DNA of 64,000 nucleotides, taken from NCBI RefSeq assembly GCF_001639745.1, contig NZ_LTAX01000003.1, forward strand, positions 124,001-188,000. The letters run 5' to 3'. A program made the position numbers and the translations under genes. This document shows positions 55,971 through 64,000 of this stretch, piece after piece (positions within the stretch are counted from its first letter, which is position 1; each line of letters opens with the position of its first letter). Origin of the DNA: Marinomonas gallaica. Lineage in GTDB: Bacteria > Pseudomonadota > Gammaproteobacteria > Pseudomonadales > Marinomonadaceae. A model generated the notes under the pieces. It was not told where the DNA came from, did no database searches, and worked only from the letters and a program-made list of their open reading frames with translations.

Positions 55971-57719
55971 CTAAAACTGATAAGCACCAACTCCATTCTG
56001 TTCTTGGCTTACGGTTGTTAAGGCCGCTTGTGCAAGCGGTAATTGGTACGCACTGTAAAAATCGGCTAAGGCCACCACATTTCTAAAGAAGCCATCATCT
56101 TGTGTTTGATTGATTTGTACTTGCTGCGCCAATCGAGCTAATTGCCACGCACAACAAATCCCCCCCATGGCATTTAAAAATGGCACCGCCACAGCGTCTA
56201 ATTTGGCCGTATCCGCATTCGGATTGAGCAATATTCTATCAACAACGTGTGCCAGCTGATCCACTGCTACAGCCAAACGCTGATGGGGTTGGCTTTGTGG
56301 CGCTGCACTGATGTCATCACGCATATCTGTTAACAGCTGACTCATAGCAACACCTTGATCCATTCGGATTTTTCGATGCACTAAGTCTTTAGCCTGAATG
56401 CCTGTAGTACCTTCGTAAATCGTTGTTATCCGAGCATCGCGCATCACTTGTGCAATACCGGTTTCTTCTACAAACCCCATACCGCCAAAAATTTGGATCG
56501 CCGTGCCAGCCATGTCATTCGCTTGCTCAGTCGCGAAGCCTTTAAAGATAGGCGTCAATAAGGCAATGCGACTTTCAGCCATTCGCACGCGTGCTAAATC
56601 TTGCGAATGCTCCGATACATCAAGCAAAGCGGCAATTTGATAACCCAAAGCACGTAAGCCAAATGTTTCCGAGCGAATGCTAAGTAGCATACGCTGCACA
56701 TCAGGATGCTCGATAATCGCCACACGCTTTCCGCCTGCTCCCGCACCTTGTACTCGTTCATGGGCATATTGCAGGGCTTTCTGATACGCAAGCTCTCCTA
56801 ATGCCACTCCTTGTAGACCACAACTTAGGCGAGCTTCATTCATGAGCACGAACATAGCCATTAGACCTTGATTGAGTTCACCAATAAGTTCCCCCACACA
56901 AGCGTCGTTATCGCCGTAACTGATGGAACACGTAGGACTGCCGTGAAGACCCGTTTTATGTTCAATACCGGTACAACGAACATCATTAAATTCGCCACAG
57001 ACACCCTCATCGCTGACGCGATATTTCGGTACCGCAAACAATGAAATTCCTCGGCTGCCAGCAGGCGCATCCGGTGTACGCGCCAACACAAGATGAACAA
57101 TATTGTCCGCCATATCGTGTTCGCCGTAGGTAATGTAAATCTTTTGACCTTTGATTTGGTAAGTGCCGTCAGCTTGAGGAACGGCTTTTGTCGTTAACGC
57201 ACCTAAGTCAGAACCTGCATTCGGCTCAGTCAAAGACATGGCTACGGTCCATTCACCTGTCACGATTTGAGTTAAATAGCGTGCTTTCACATCGTCTGAC
57301 GCAAACTTTAATAAAATCTCTGAGCCACCTTGCGCCAAGGCTGCGAACATAACAAACGCTAAGTTGCTGGATAGCCACATCTCATTAACAGGTTGAGCTA
57401 TGTATTTGGGTAAACCTTGTCCACCAAACGCTTCCGGAAGCGCTAAGCCAATCCAGCCTGAGTCTCGAAACTGAGCATACGCTTCTTTCCAACCGTTTGG
57501 GGTTGTGACCTGTCCATTGTCAAATTGACAGCCTTGCGTGTCGCCAACTGCGTTTAATGGCGCCAAAACATGACTGGCAAATTTATTAGCTTCATCAATG
57601 ATGGCATTGGCTAAATCCAAATCGAAGTCTTGCAATGAATTCAACTCAGCTAAGTTTTGCGACTGATACGCTTGTTCAACTAACCATTGCATGTCTTTGT
57701 ATGGGGCTTGGTAGCTCAT
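55971..57719 (-). CDS. acyl-CoA dehydrogenase
   Basis: FAD-dependent enzyme of about 582 residues that introduces the alpha,beta double bond in an acyl-CoA. Standard blocks: WTVAMSLTEPNAGSDLGALTTKA, IYITYGEHDMADNIVHLVLART, ARITTIYEGTTGIQAKDLV. The long C-terminal extension (about 460-582) is the bacterial ACAD C-terminal domain. Electrons go to ETF, encoded downstream. ATG at 57719 follows GGAGAGG; the longer open frame overlaps the SDR gene and is not needed. Confidence 0.92.
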   Translation of the reverse strand: MSYQAPYKDMQWLVEQAYQSQNLAELNSLQDFDLDLANAIIDEANKFASHVLAPLNAVGDTQGCQFDNGQVTTPNGWKEAYAQFRDSGWIGLALPEAFGGQGLPKYIAQPVNEMWLSSNLAFVMFAALAQGGSEILLKFASDDVKARYLTQIVTGEWTVAMSLTEPNAGSDLGALTTKAVPQADGTYQIKGQKIYITYGEHDMADNIVHLVLARTPDAPAGSRGISLFAVPKYRVSDEGVCGEFNDVRCTGIEHKTGLHGSPTCSISYGDNDACVGELIGELNQGLMAMFVLMNEARLSCGLQGVALGELAYQKALQYAHERVQGAGAGGKRVAIIEHPDVQRMLLSIRSETFGLRALGYQIAALLDVSEHSQDLARVRMAESRIALLTPIFKGFATEQANDMAGTAIQIFGGMGFVEETGIAQVMRDARITTIYEGTTGIQAKDLVHRKIRMDQGVAMSQLLTDMRDDISAAPQSQPHQRLAVAVDQLAHVVDRILLNPNADTAKLDAVAVPFLNAMGGICCAWQLARLAQQVQINQTQDDGFFRNVVALADFYSAYQLPLAQAALTTVSQEQNGVGAYQF

Positions 57720-57729
57720 CGCGCCTCTC

Positions 57730-58497
57730 CTACTTCGCAGCCATACGAATCGCACCATCTAAACGAATGACTTCACCGTTTAACATGACGTTCTCAATGA
57801 TTTGCTGAACCAGTTGCGCGAATTCATCTGGGTCGCCTAGGCGTGGAGGAAAAGGCACGGCAGCGCCTAAAGATTGTTGAACTTCCTCAGGTAGCACGTC
57901 CATCATCGGTGTTTTAAAGATGCCCGGTGCAATGGTCATAACACGGATACCAAAACGTGCGAGTTCTCGAGCAATCGGAAGCGTCATCGCTGTGACACCA
58001 CCTTTTGATGCGGCATACGCGGCTTGACCAATTTGGCCATCAAACGCGGCGACTGAGGCCGTATTAATGATGACGCCACGCTCTAAATTAGGCTGTTGCT
58101 CATTATTCTGCATTTTATCCGCCGCAAGACGAATCATATTAAAAGTGCCTAACAGGTTGACTTTGAGCGCTCGTTCAAAACCAGAAAGTGTATGCGGACC
58201 TTCACGTCCAACCACTCGTTCAGCCCCTGGAATACCCGCACAGTTAATCAGACCATTGATCTCACCAAACGCTTCAACCGCTTGATCAATCGAAGCTTGA
58301 ACGGAAGCTTCATCAGAAATATCCGTCACGGCAAATTGCACACGTTCACCTAAGCTTTTTGCGACACGCTTAAGTCCCTCTTCATTTAAGTCTGCAAGTG
58401 AAACACTCGCACCTAGACGATGTAATCGACGAGCAACGGCTTCACCAATACCCGACGCAGAACCTGTCACAACAAAATGACGACCTTGAATATCCAT
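57730..58497 (-). CDS. SDR 3-hydroxyacyl-CoA dehydrogenase-like protein
   Basis: 255-residue NAD-dependent SDR: TGSASGIG (11-18), Asp36 favouring NAD, NCAG (85-88), Ser148, Tyr161 and Lys165. Resembles HSD17B10-type 3-hydroxyacyl-CoA dehydrogenases, which suits its place between an enoyl-CoA hydratase and an acyl-CoA dehydrogenase gene. It would perform the second oxidation of the beta-oxidation spiral. 10 bases to the next gene. Confidence 0.87.
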   Translation of the reverse strand: MDIQGRHFVVTGSASGIGEAVARRLHRLGASVSLADLNEEGLKRVAKSLGERVQFAVTDISDEASVQASIDQAVEAFGEINGLINCAGIPGAERVVGREGPHTLSGFERALKVNLLGTFNMIRLAADKMQNNEQQPNLERGVIINTASVAAFDGQIGQAAYAASKGGVTAMTLPIARELARFGIRVMTIAPGIFKTPMMDVLPEEVQQSLGAAVPFPPRLGDPDEFAQLVQQIIENVMLNGEVIRLDGAIRMAAK

Positions 58498-58513
58498 AGT
58501 ACCCTCCGAGGAA

Positions 58514-59278
58514 TTATTGGCTTTTCTTACGATTCAAAAATGACTCAATGCGCGCTTTGACTTCTTCACTGGTTTGAGTGATGCCACAAATCAGTGATTC
58601 GGTGTAAAGACCATCGTCAGCGGACATGCTGTCGATGCGGTTAAGACCAGTGGTCATGGCCCAGTTAGAGTATTTTGAGTTTTTCGCAATGCTGGCTGCC
58701 AACGCCATCGCTTTATCCAAAGAGGCACCATTTTCAACGACATAATGACCGAGACCGATACGATAGCCTTCCTCAGCATCCACATCTCGACCGGTTAACA
58801 TCATTTCAGTCATTCGGCTGGCGCCAATTACACGCGCCACATTAACCGAGGCTCCGCCACCCACAAAGATGCCATGACGACCTTCAGGTAAACGGAAGTA
58901 CGTGCCTTTTTCCGTTACACGAACATGGGCACAAATGGCCAATTCAAGACCCCCCCCAATCACTGCACCTTGCATAGCGGCCACAACAGGAATGCCTGAG
59001 TTTTGGATGTGACCAAACACTCGATGCCACATATTGGAATGCTTAACCACTTCAAATGGTTCGCGAGCTTTATGTTCGCTTAGATCTAAGCCCGCACAGA
59101 ACTCAGGGCCAGCGCCAGAAAAGACAATGACATTAACGTCATCAGAAAGGTTAATGAACACGTGTTCGATCTCTAAACATAGAGAATCGTTGATGGCATT
59201 CTTCTTGGCAGGTCGGTTCAGTCGAAGATGGCCGATGCCATTGTCTACTGAAAATTCGATGAATTGATAAGGGGTCAT
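58514..59278 (-). CDS. enoyl-CoA hydratase/isomerase family (crotonase fold)
   Basis: 254 residues with the oxyanion-hole segments FSGAGPEFCAGLDLSEH and GAVIGGGLELAICAHVRV, followed by GRHGIFVGGGASVNVARVIG. Hydrates the enoyl-CoA made by the acyl-CoA dehydrogenase, or has related lyase activity as in feruloyl-CoA hydratase/aldolase; the classical hydratase Glu residues are not both obvious. First gene of the four-gene run that leads to fcs; a promoter must lie in the 124 bases upstream. Confidence 0.85.
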   Translation of the reverse strand: MTPYQFIEFSVDNGIGHLRLNRPAKKNAINDSLCLEIEHVFINLSDDVNVIVFSGAGPEFCAGLDLSEHKAREPFEVVKHSNMWHRVFGHIQNSGIPVVAAMQGAVIGGGLELAICAHVRVTEKGTYFRLPEGRHGIFVGGGASVNVARVIGASRMTEMMLTGRDVDAEEGYRIGLGHYVVENGASLDKAMALAASIAKNSKYSNWAMTTGLNRIDSMSADDGLYTESLICGITQTSEEVKARIESFLNRKKSQ

Positions 59279-59402
59279 TCGCTTACCTCTATGTTGTTAT
59301 GTTTATGGGCTGAGGTGCCTTAATAAGCAGTTCGTCTATTATTTAAAAACATAATAGTTGTATAACTAAACAAATGTCAAACACAACCATTTAACTTTTT
59401 TG

Positions 59403-59430
59403 CAAAAAAAAGCCACACCCAAGTGTGGCT
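59403..59430 (-). terminator. Rho-independent terminator after the thiolase gene
   Basis: AGCCACAC-CCAA-GTGTGGCT; on the minus strand eight T follow. It divides the catabolic block into two transcription units: CoA-transferase/thiolase and enoyl-CoA hydratase through fcs. Confidence 0.88.
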
Positions 59431-59451
59431 AAACTGGAGACGGAATTTAGT

Positions 59452-60660
59452 CTAACGATCCGATACTCGGATCACGGTTGCCATACCTGTATCACCCGCT
59501 GCACAGCCAGTAAACAAGCCGTAGCCCCCGCCCCGCAGGGTAAGCTCTTCGATCATTTCAATCATGGCACGTAAACCCGTCGGCCCCTGAGGGTGCCCCC
59601 AGATCAGCGAACAACCGTAGTTGTTCATGCTCATCACATCGATGTCCAAGGCTTTAGCTAGCGCCACATCATTTACTGCAAAGGGATTATGAGTCTTGAT
59701 CGCATCCACTTGGTCAATACTAATACCTGCCATTTTCAGAGCACGTTTCGAAGCTTCGATCGGTGCAGCAGGCATATAACCTAAGTCGTCACGCGCCTGA
59801 CCAAACCCCAATACTTCGACTTTAATAGAGCGATCACTGGACAACTCTTGAGCTTTATCAGCATGACACACAACCATAGCCGCGTTGCCGTCAGCTGGAT
59901 GCGTTTGATTTCCAAAGGTAATCACCCCACCTTCTACGACCGGCTTAAGCTTAGCTAAGCCTTCCGCCGTCGTTGGAAAAACACCTTCATCACCAGTGAT
60001 GACACAGGCTTCTTTCTTAAAATTGGGGGTTGGCACAGACAGCGGTAACGTCATAAAGCGCTTTTGGAACGCCTGCTCATCTTTCAACGCCTCTTGGTAC
60101 TGCTCATAGCGACGCAATGTCACCGCATCAAGCTCTTCACGGGTAATATCAAAACGTCGCGCTACGTTTTCACCAGTTTGCATCATAGAGTGGCCACCAA
60201 CACAATCATTCATCATGTTGTAAACCACTTGATCTTCAGACTGCCCTGAACCACCAATGCCTGCAGGATTAGGGTAAAAAATATGCGGTCCATTCGAGCA
60301 ACGGTCAGCACTCATCAACAAAGACACATTGGCCATACCACACATCACTTCAGAGGCGGCTGCAAACAATCCCCGTGCACCGGTCGCACATACCTGATTC
60401 ACTGCATGACCTGGTGTGTGCACCGCGCCAATTTCATACAAAGGCCAAGGAGCACCATTGAAAGACTGATATTGGTTGATGGTCATACCCAATACACCCG
60501 AGTCGAACACCGTCGGATCAATTGAACGTTTTGCTAATTCTTGTTTTGCCACGTGTGCAGCAAACTTCATGGAGTGCAAGTGCTGCAATGAGCCCTGCCA
60601 TTTTGTAAACGGCGTACTCCAGTAAGCACCGTACGGAATCTCAACATTTTGCATTGTCAT
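59452..60660 (-). CDS. thiolase-family acetyl-CoA acetyltransferase
   Basis: 402 residues. NQVCATGARGLFAAA places nucleophilic Cys91; HNPFAVNDVALAKAL and GCSLIWGHPQGPTGLRAM supply the C-terminal histidines and glycine-rich turn. It would cleave a 3-oxoacyl-CoA to acetyl-CoA and a shortened acyl-CoA (compare the aat thiolase next to fcs in Pseudomonas). Usual second Cys near the C-terminus is in LFTGCAAGDTG. GTG at 60669 is an alternative start; ATG at 60660 has AGGGTG upstream. Confidence 0.9.
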   Translation of the reverse strand: MTMQNVEIPYGAYWSTPFTKWQGSLQHLHSMKFAAHVAKQELAKRSIDPTVFDSGVLGMTINQYQSFNGAPWPLYEIGAVHTPGHAVNQVCATGARGLFAAASEVMCGMANVSLLMSADRCSNGPHIFYPNPAGIGGSGQSEDQVVYNMMNDCVGGHSMMQTGENVARRFDITREELDAVTLRRYEQYQEALKDEQAFQKRFMTLPLSVPTPNFKKEACVITGDEGVFPTTAEGLAKLKPVVEGGVITFGNQTHPADGNAAMVVCHADKAQELSSDRSIKVEVLGFGQARDDLGYMPAAPIEASKRALKMAGISIDQVDAIKTHNPFAVNDVALAKALDIDVMSMNNYGCSLIWGHPQGPTGLRAMIEMIEELTLRGGGYGLFTGCAAGDTGMATVIRVSDR

Positions 60661-60678
60661 TTTAGTCACCCTTTTTTG

Positions 60679-62244
60679 TTATTCTACAGTGCTGGCCATG
60701 TAGTCACCCAAACCACCCCACTGCTGCTGGAAGATGGCTTCAGGCATGGTTTTTAAGTCATCAGCAATGATCGGTTTGAAGTCCATCACGCTTAATACAT
60801 CTTTTTCAAGATCCAGCCCTGGTGCAATTTCTGTTAATACCATGCCTTCTTTGCGTAGCTCTAAAACACAGCGTTCTGTAATAAAGAACACGGGCTTATC
60901 ATTTTCTCGCGCAAATTCACCACTGAATGTAACGTGATCCACTTGCTCGACAAATTTTCGAGTTCGCCCTTCTTCTAGAACCGTTAACTTGCCACCTTCC
61001 AAGGACAATTTAGCGCCATTAACCAAGGTGCCACAGAACACAACTTTTTTAGCGGTCTGCGAAATATTGATAAAACCACCTGGCCCAACCACTTTTGGGC
61101 CAAATTTACTGACATTGAGGTTGCCGTTTTGATCGGCCTGCGCCAAGCCAAGGAAAGCGATATCCAGACCACCACCATCATAAAAATCGAATTGCGCTTC
61201 GTGTTCAATAATCGCTTCTGGATTCCACGCCGCACCGAAATCACCGCCTGAGGCAGGGATGCCGCCGTAAGTTCCCAATTCTGTTGTCAGCATAAAGCGG
61301 CTCGCGACATTCTCTTCCGCTGCGATCGACGCCACACCATCAGGCATACCAATACCAAGATTTACGATGGCATTATCGTAAAGCTCCATGGCCGCACGAC
61401 GAGCAATGATTTTTCGTTCACCAAACGGAACAGGAGGAATAGCATTTAGAGGAACACGAGCATTACCTGCAAGACCTGGATTGTAATCCGTGGTAATGGT
61501 TTGCTTATGTTGTTCCGGTGGTGCAATCGTAACGTAATCGACTAGTACCCCCGGCACTTTGACTTCTTTCGGTTTGATGGTTTTTGCTTCGGCTAAGTAT
61601 TTAACCTGCGCAATGACAATACCGCCACGGTTACGCGCCGCTTGCGCCATCGGTAGGATTTCTCCGAGCATGGCCTCTTCTTCAACTGAAAGGTTGCCGT
61701 TTTCATCTGCCGTCGTAGCTCGAATCACCACAACATCTAACGGAAAGGTTTTGTATAGCAGCCAATCTTCGCCTTCAATGTCGATGCGTTTAACAAGATC
61801 TTCCTTGGCTTTAGAGGTCACTTTTCCGCCGCTGATTAGAGGGTCTACATACGTCCCCATACCCACTTTCGTAATGACACCCGGTTTATTGCCTGCAATT
61901 TGACGCCACATAGTGGTTAAGACACCTTGAGGTAATAGATAGCCTTCAATTTTGTCTTCAACAATCATGCCTGCCATGCGTGGCGCCTGTCCGGTATGAC
62001 CCGAAATCAGTCGCTTAACCAAACCATCGTGAGCAAGATGAGACATACCTGCGTCTTTGCCATCGCCACAACCACAATCATGGATCAGGGTTAAGTTTTT
62101 CGGGTAGCCCGTTTCTAAAAAACGCTTTTCTAATTGGCTAGCTACCGCTTCTGCGAAATAAGACATACCTATGGTCGACCAAGCAACCGAGTCGCCATCT
62201 TTGATTAGGCTTGCCGCCTGCTCTAGAGATATCACCTTGCTCAT
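60679..62244 (-). CDS. acyl-CoA:carboxylate CoA-transferase
   Basis: Class I CoA-transferase of 521 residues, fused alpha-beta form (GMPDGVASIAAEENV, TTELGTYGGIPASGG with catalytic Glu near 322, FDFYDGGGLDIAFLGLAQAD). It exchanges CoA between acyl-CoA and a free acid, such as acetate, acetoacetate or the imported substrate itself. First gene on the left of the divergent promoter region; thiolase follows 18 bases on. Its presence beside an AMP-forming synthetase means the substrate could be activated by either route. Confidence 0.92.
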   Translation of the reverse strand: MSKVISLEQAASLIKDGDSVAWSTIGMSYFAEAVASQLEKRFLETGYPKNLTLIHDCGCGDGKDAGMSHLAHDGLVKRLISGHTGQAPRMAGMIVEDKIEGYLLPQGVLTTMWRQIAGNKPGVITKVGMGTYVDPLISGGKVTSKAKEDLVKRIDIEGEDWLLYKTFPLDVVVIRATTADENGNLSVEEEAMLGEILPMAQAARNRGGIVIAQVKYLAEAKTIKPKEVKVPGVLVDYVTIAPPEQHKQTITTDYNPGLAGNARVPLNAIPPVPFGERKIIARRAAMELYDNAIVNLGIGMPDGVASIAAEENVASRFMLTTELGTYGGIPASGGDFGAAWNPEAIIEHEAQFDFYDGGGLDIAFLGLAQADQNGNLNVSKFGPKVVGPGGFINISQTAKKVVFCGTLVNGAKLSLEGGKLTVLEEGRTRKFVEQVDHVTFSGEFARENDKPVFFITERCVLELRKEGMVLTEIAPGLDLEKDVLSVMDFKPIIADDLKTMPEAIFQQQWGGLGDYMASTVE

Positions 62245-62311
62245 GTTTCACCTTCTATTTTTAGCATTGTTCCGGTGTATAAAAATTCTACGACATGATG
62301 TAGATTGCCTT

Positions 62312-62330
62312 TTGTTGTACTACACAACAA
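62312..62330. promoter_or_regulatory. candidate operator 1 (TTGTTG-N7-CAACAA)
   Basis: TTGTTGTACTACACAACAA, an inverted repeat 68 bases upstream of the CoA-transferase start codon. It has the same half-sites and spacing as the palindrome at 62428-62454. Confidence 0.65.
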
Positions 62331-62427
62331 TTATTTTTACAAATAGTTTTGCTATATATTAATAAGTCTTCTACAAATTCAAGGCGGTATCTTTTTTTCG
62401 GATAGGGGGTGGGAAAATTCTATGAGC

Positions 62428-62454
62428 CATATTGTTGAAATGCTCAACAATATG
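62428..62454. promoter_or_regulatory. candidate operator 2 (extended TTGTTG-N7-CAACAA)
   Basis: CATATTGTTGA-AATGC-TCAACAATATG, an 11-bp perfect inverted repeat with a 5-base centre, 93 bases upstream of the dctP start codon. Contains the same TTGTTG-N7-CAACAA core as operator 1; the centres are exactly 120 bp apart. Confidence 0.7.
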
Positions 62455-62546
62455 TGCAAAAAATGTATAAATCGGCCGTCGTTAATACGCTCAGCCGAAA
62501 CAAAAACCATTAAGACTCTTATAAAAAAAACAATGTGAGGTGGAAA

Positions 62547-63581
62547 ATGAAGTATCTAGGACGCAAAGGCTTAGCCTTAATTGCAGGCACAGTACTTTCC
62601 GTAAACGCTATGGCTGAAGCAGAGTTCACGCTCAAGCTACACCATATGCTACCGCCAATGGCGATGGCACATGCTCAATTCTTAGAGCCTTGGGCAGAAA
62701 AAGTTGAGGCAGAATCCAATGGCCGCATTGATATTGAAATTTACCCAGCCATGCAATTAGGGGGCAAGCCACCTCAACTGTTTGACCAAGTTCGCAAAGG
62801 GATCTCAGACATCACTTGGACAGTGACTGGTTACACACCTGGACGATTCCCTAAATCAACTGTATTTGAGCTACCTTTTATTCCAGGCACGGCTCAAGCG
62901 ACCAGTTTGGCATTACAAGAATATGCCCAAACAGAAATGCAAGATGAAATGGAAGATGTGCACTTGCTTGCTATGCACACTCACGCTCCGGGATCTCTAC
63001 ACTCACGTGACAAAGCCATCAAAAAGCTTGAAGACATCGAAAGCATGAAAGTTCGCGCACCAAACAAGATTATGAATAATGCTTTTCGCTCTTTAGGCGC
63101 AAACACAACGTTTATGCCGGTAACGGAAATGGCCAGTGCTATTTCAAAAGGTGTATTAGATGTTGCGGTATTGCCATACGAAGTGGTGCTTCCCATGAAA
63201 ATTTACGAGCTCGTTGACCACCATACCGAATTCAAAGGTGATCGCGGCTTGTATACCAACACTTTCATTTTTGCCATGAATAAAGATGTCTACAACGACC
63301 TACCAGCGGATCTACAAAAAGTCATTGATGATAACTCAGGGCTCGCACTAGCAGGCCACCTAGGAACGCTTTGGGATAACTACGAAATCACAGCGCGCGA
63401 CTATGCAGTCAAAGAAGGTAATAGTTTTGATTATATCGAAGGGGCAGAATACGATCGTTGGAAAGAAAAGTTAGAGCCTATTACCGAACAATGGGTTGAA
63501 GATATGAACGACGATGATTACGACGGTCAACGTTTGTTAGACAAAGCACGTGAACTCGTTAAAAAATACGAAGCAATGTAA
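62547..63581 (+). CDS. dctP: TRAP transporter substrate-binding protein DctP
   Basis: Periplasmic solute receptor of about 344 residues. Signal peptide MKYLGRKGLALIAGTVLSVNAMA, then the DctP fold with KVRAPNKIMNNAFRSLGANTTFMPVTEM, which includes the conserved Arg that binds the carboxylate. Delivers an organic acid to the DctQM membrane proteins. TRAP systems for p-coumarate-type acids are known in Rhodopseudomonas, in keeping with the neighbouring fcs-like gene. GTG at 62535 is open, but ATG at 62547 with GAGGTGG is preferred. Confidence 0.93.
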   Translation: MKYLGRKGLALIAGTVLSVNAMAEAEFTLKLHHMLPPMAMAHAQFLEPWAEKVEAESNGRIDIEIYPAMQLGGKPPQLFDQVRKGISDITWTVTGYTPGRFPKSTVFELPFIPGTAQATSLALQEYAQTEMQDEMEDVHLLAMHTHAPGSLHSRDKAIKKLEDIESMKVRAPNKIMNNAFRSLGANTTFMPVTEMASAISKGVLDVAVLPYEVVLPMKIYELVDHHTEFKGDRGLYTNTFIFAMNKDVYNDLPADLQKVIDDNSGLALAGHLGTLWDNYEITARDYAVKEGNSFDYIEGAEYDRWKEKLEPITEQWVEDMNDDDYDGQRLLDKARELVKKYEAM

Positions 63582-63600
63582 GCCGACATAGGTATTTGGC

Positions 63601-64000
63601 ATGACTCAATCTATGACACAAGTTGTATCTAAGGGAATGATGCGCTTATCACAGGCATTTGCCCTTACAGGTGGTCTAATCATGCTGTCGCTAGCGATCA
63701 TTACGGTCGCTAGCATCCTAGGCAGAACATTCCTTGGTCAATCCATTGAAGGCAACTATGAGTTAACTGAGGTCGGTTTAGCGATCTCTGTTTTTCTCTT
63801 TCTGCCGGAATGCTATCTAAGGCAGGGGCACGTCATTGTAGATTTATTCACAAGTGGGTGCCGCCCTGCCACGATTCGCTTTTTAGACAATGTTGGGCAC
63901 TTTCTATTTACCTTAGTTTGCGCGTTGTTTGCTTATCGCATGACACTGAGTGGTATCGAATCCAAAGACTACTATGAACAGACAATGATTCTCGAGCTGC
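63601..64000 (+). CDS. dctQ: TRAP transporter small permease DctQ (3' truncated by window)
   Basis: The frame from ATG at 63601 stays open to the window edge (133 residues). Hydrophobic segments ALTGGLIMLSLAIITVASILG and an amphipathic LTEVGLAISVFLFLP followed by RQGHVIVDLF match DctQ four-helix proteins. It starts 19 bases after dctP, so it belongs to the dctPQ(M) operon. The large DctM permease is expected just beyond the window. Confidence 0.88.
   Translation, partial: MTQSMTQVVSKGMMRLSQAFALTGGLIMLSLAIITVASILGRTFLGQSIEGNYELTEVGLAISVFLFLPECYLRQGHVIVDLFTSGCRPATIRFLDNVGHFLFTLVCALFAYRMTLSGIESKDYYEQTMILEL

Overview
The window looks like chromosome of a marine gammaproteobacterium, probably Oceanospirillales and Marinomonas-like. 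This is inferred from gene content (short-form ArgC, PepQ, YebG with a LexA box, PqiABC, SlyD, PcaQ, a TRAP uptake system, two-PAS chemoreceptor) and moderate GC; no rRNA or other phylogenetic marker is present, so the genus is a guess. Most of the window is ordinary, densely packed core and metabolic sequence. One accessory island lies at about 19.5-23.8 kb.

Layout. 0-9 kb: 5'-truncated SbmA-type peptide transporter, argC, a metallo-beta-lactamase/beta-CASP RNase J-like protein, an MFS permease, an HlyU-family protein with an alpha/beta hydrolase, an SDR and a Cache chemoreceptor. 9-12 kb: glutathione-dependent formaldehyde oxidation (frmA, S-formylglutathione hydrolase) divergent from a LysR regulator. 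12-19.4 kb: small stress or membrane proteins (acyltransferase, PNPOx-like, RHH, MAPEG, DJ-1/PfpI, PsiE) and a complete pqiABC lipid-transport operon.

19.5-22.8 kb: an integron cassette array with no integrase in the window (a CALIN). Four attC sites, all in one orientation, separate a HEPN-domain protein of the LA2681 type (candidate RNase or defence gene), a maltose-O-acetyltransferase-like enzyme, and a two-gene VOC/ABM cassette. It is bordered at 23.1-23.83 kb by a non-coding cluster of three imperfect long repeats carrying eight REP-like hairpins, most with a shared GTACGA head.

23.9-36.6 kb: DUF3820, a DUF2946/PepSY membrane pair, a Fur-boxed fumC operon, slyD, a YceB-like lipoprotein, an MscS channel, LexA-controlled yebG, cytochrome b561, an SRPBCC-GyrI fusion, pepQ, pcaQ and a soluble two-PAS chemoreceptor. 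36.6-50.6 kb: aroQ, MFS, GST, dienelactone hydrolase, an operon of DUF4394 / cupredoxin-like / GGDEF-EAL proteins, tRNA-Arg(CCG), a lipoprotein cytochrome c, an MHYT hybrid kinase paired with an HD-GYP response regulator, and an AGE-family sugar isomerase.

50.6-64 kb: a coherent catabolic block. A TRAP transporter (dctP, start of dctQ) is divergent from a CoA-transferase/thiolase operon. This is followed by an enoyl-CoA hydratase / SDR / acyl-CoA dehydrogenase / feruloyl-CoA-synthetase-like operon and by etfB-etfA-ETF:quinone oxidoreductase. Together they can import a carboxylic acid, probably aromatic or phenylpropanoid, activate it to a CoA thioester, beta-oxidise it and pass the electrons to quinone. 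Two identical-geometry palindromes (TTGTTG-N7-CAACAA) exactly 120 bp apart in the divergent promoter region look like operators of a regulator encoded elsewhere.
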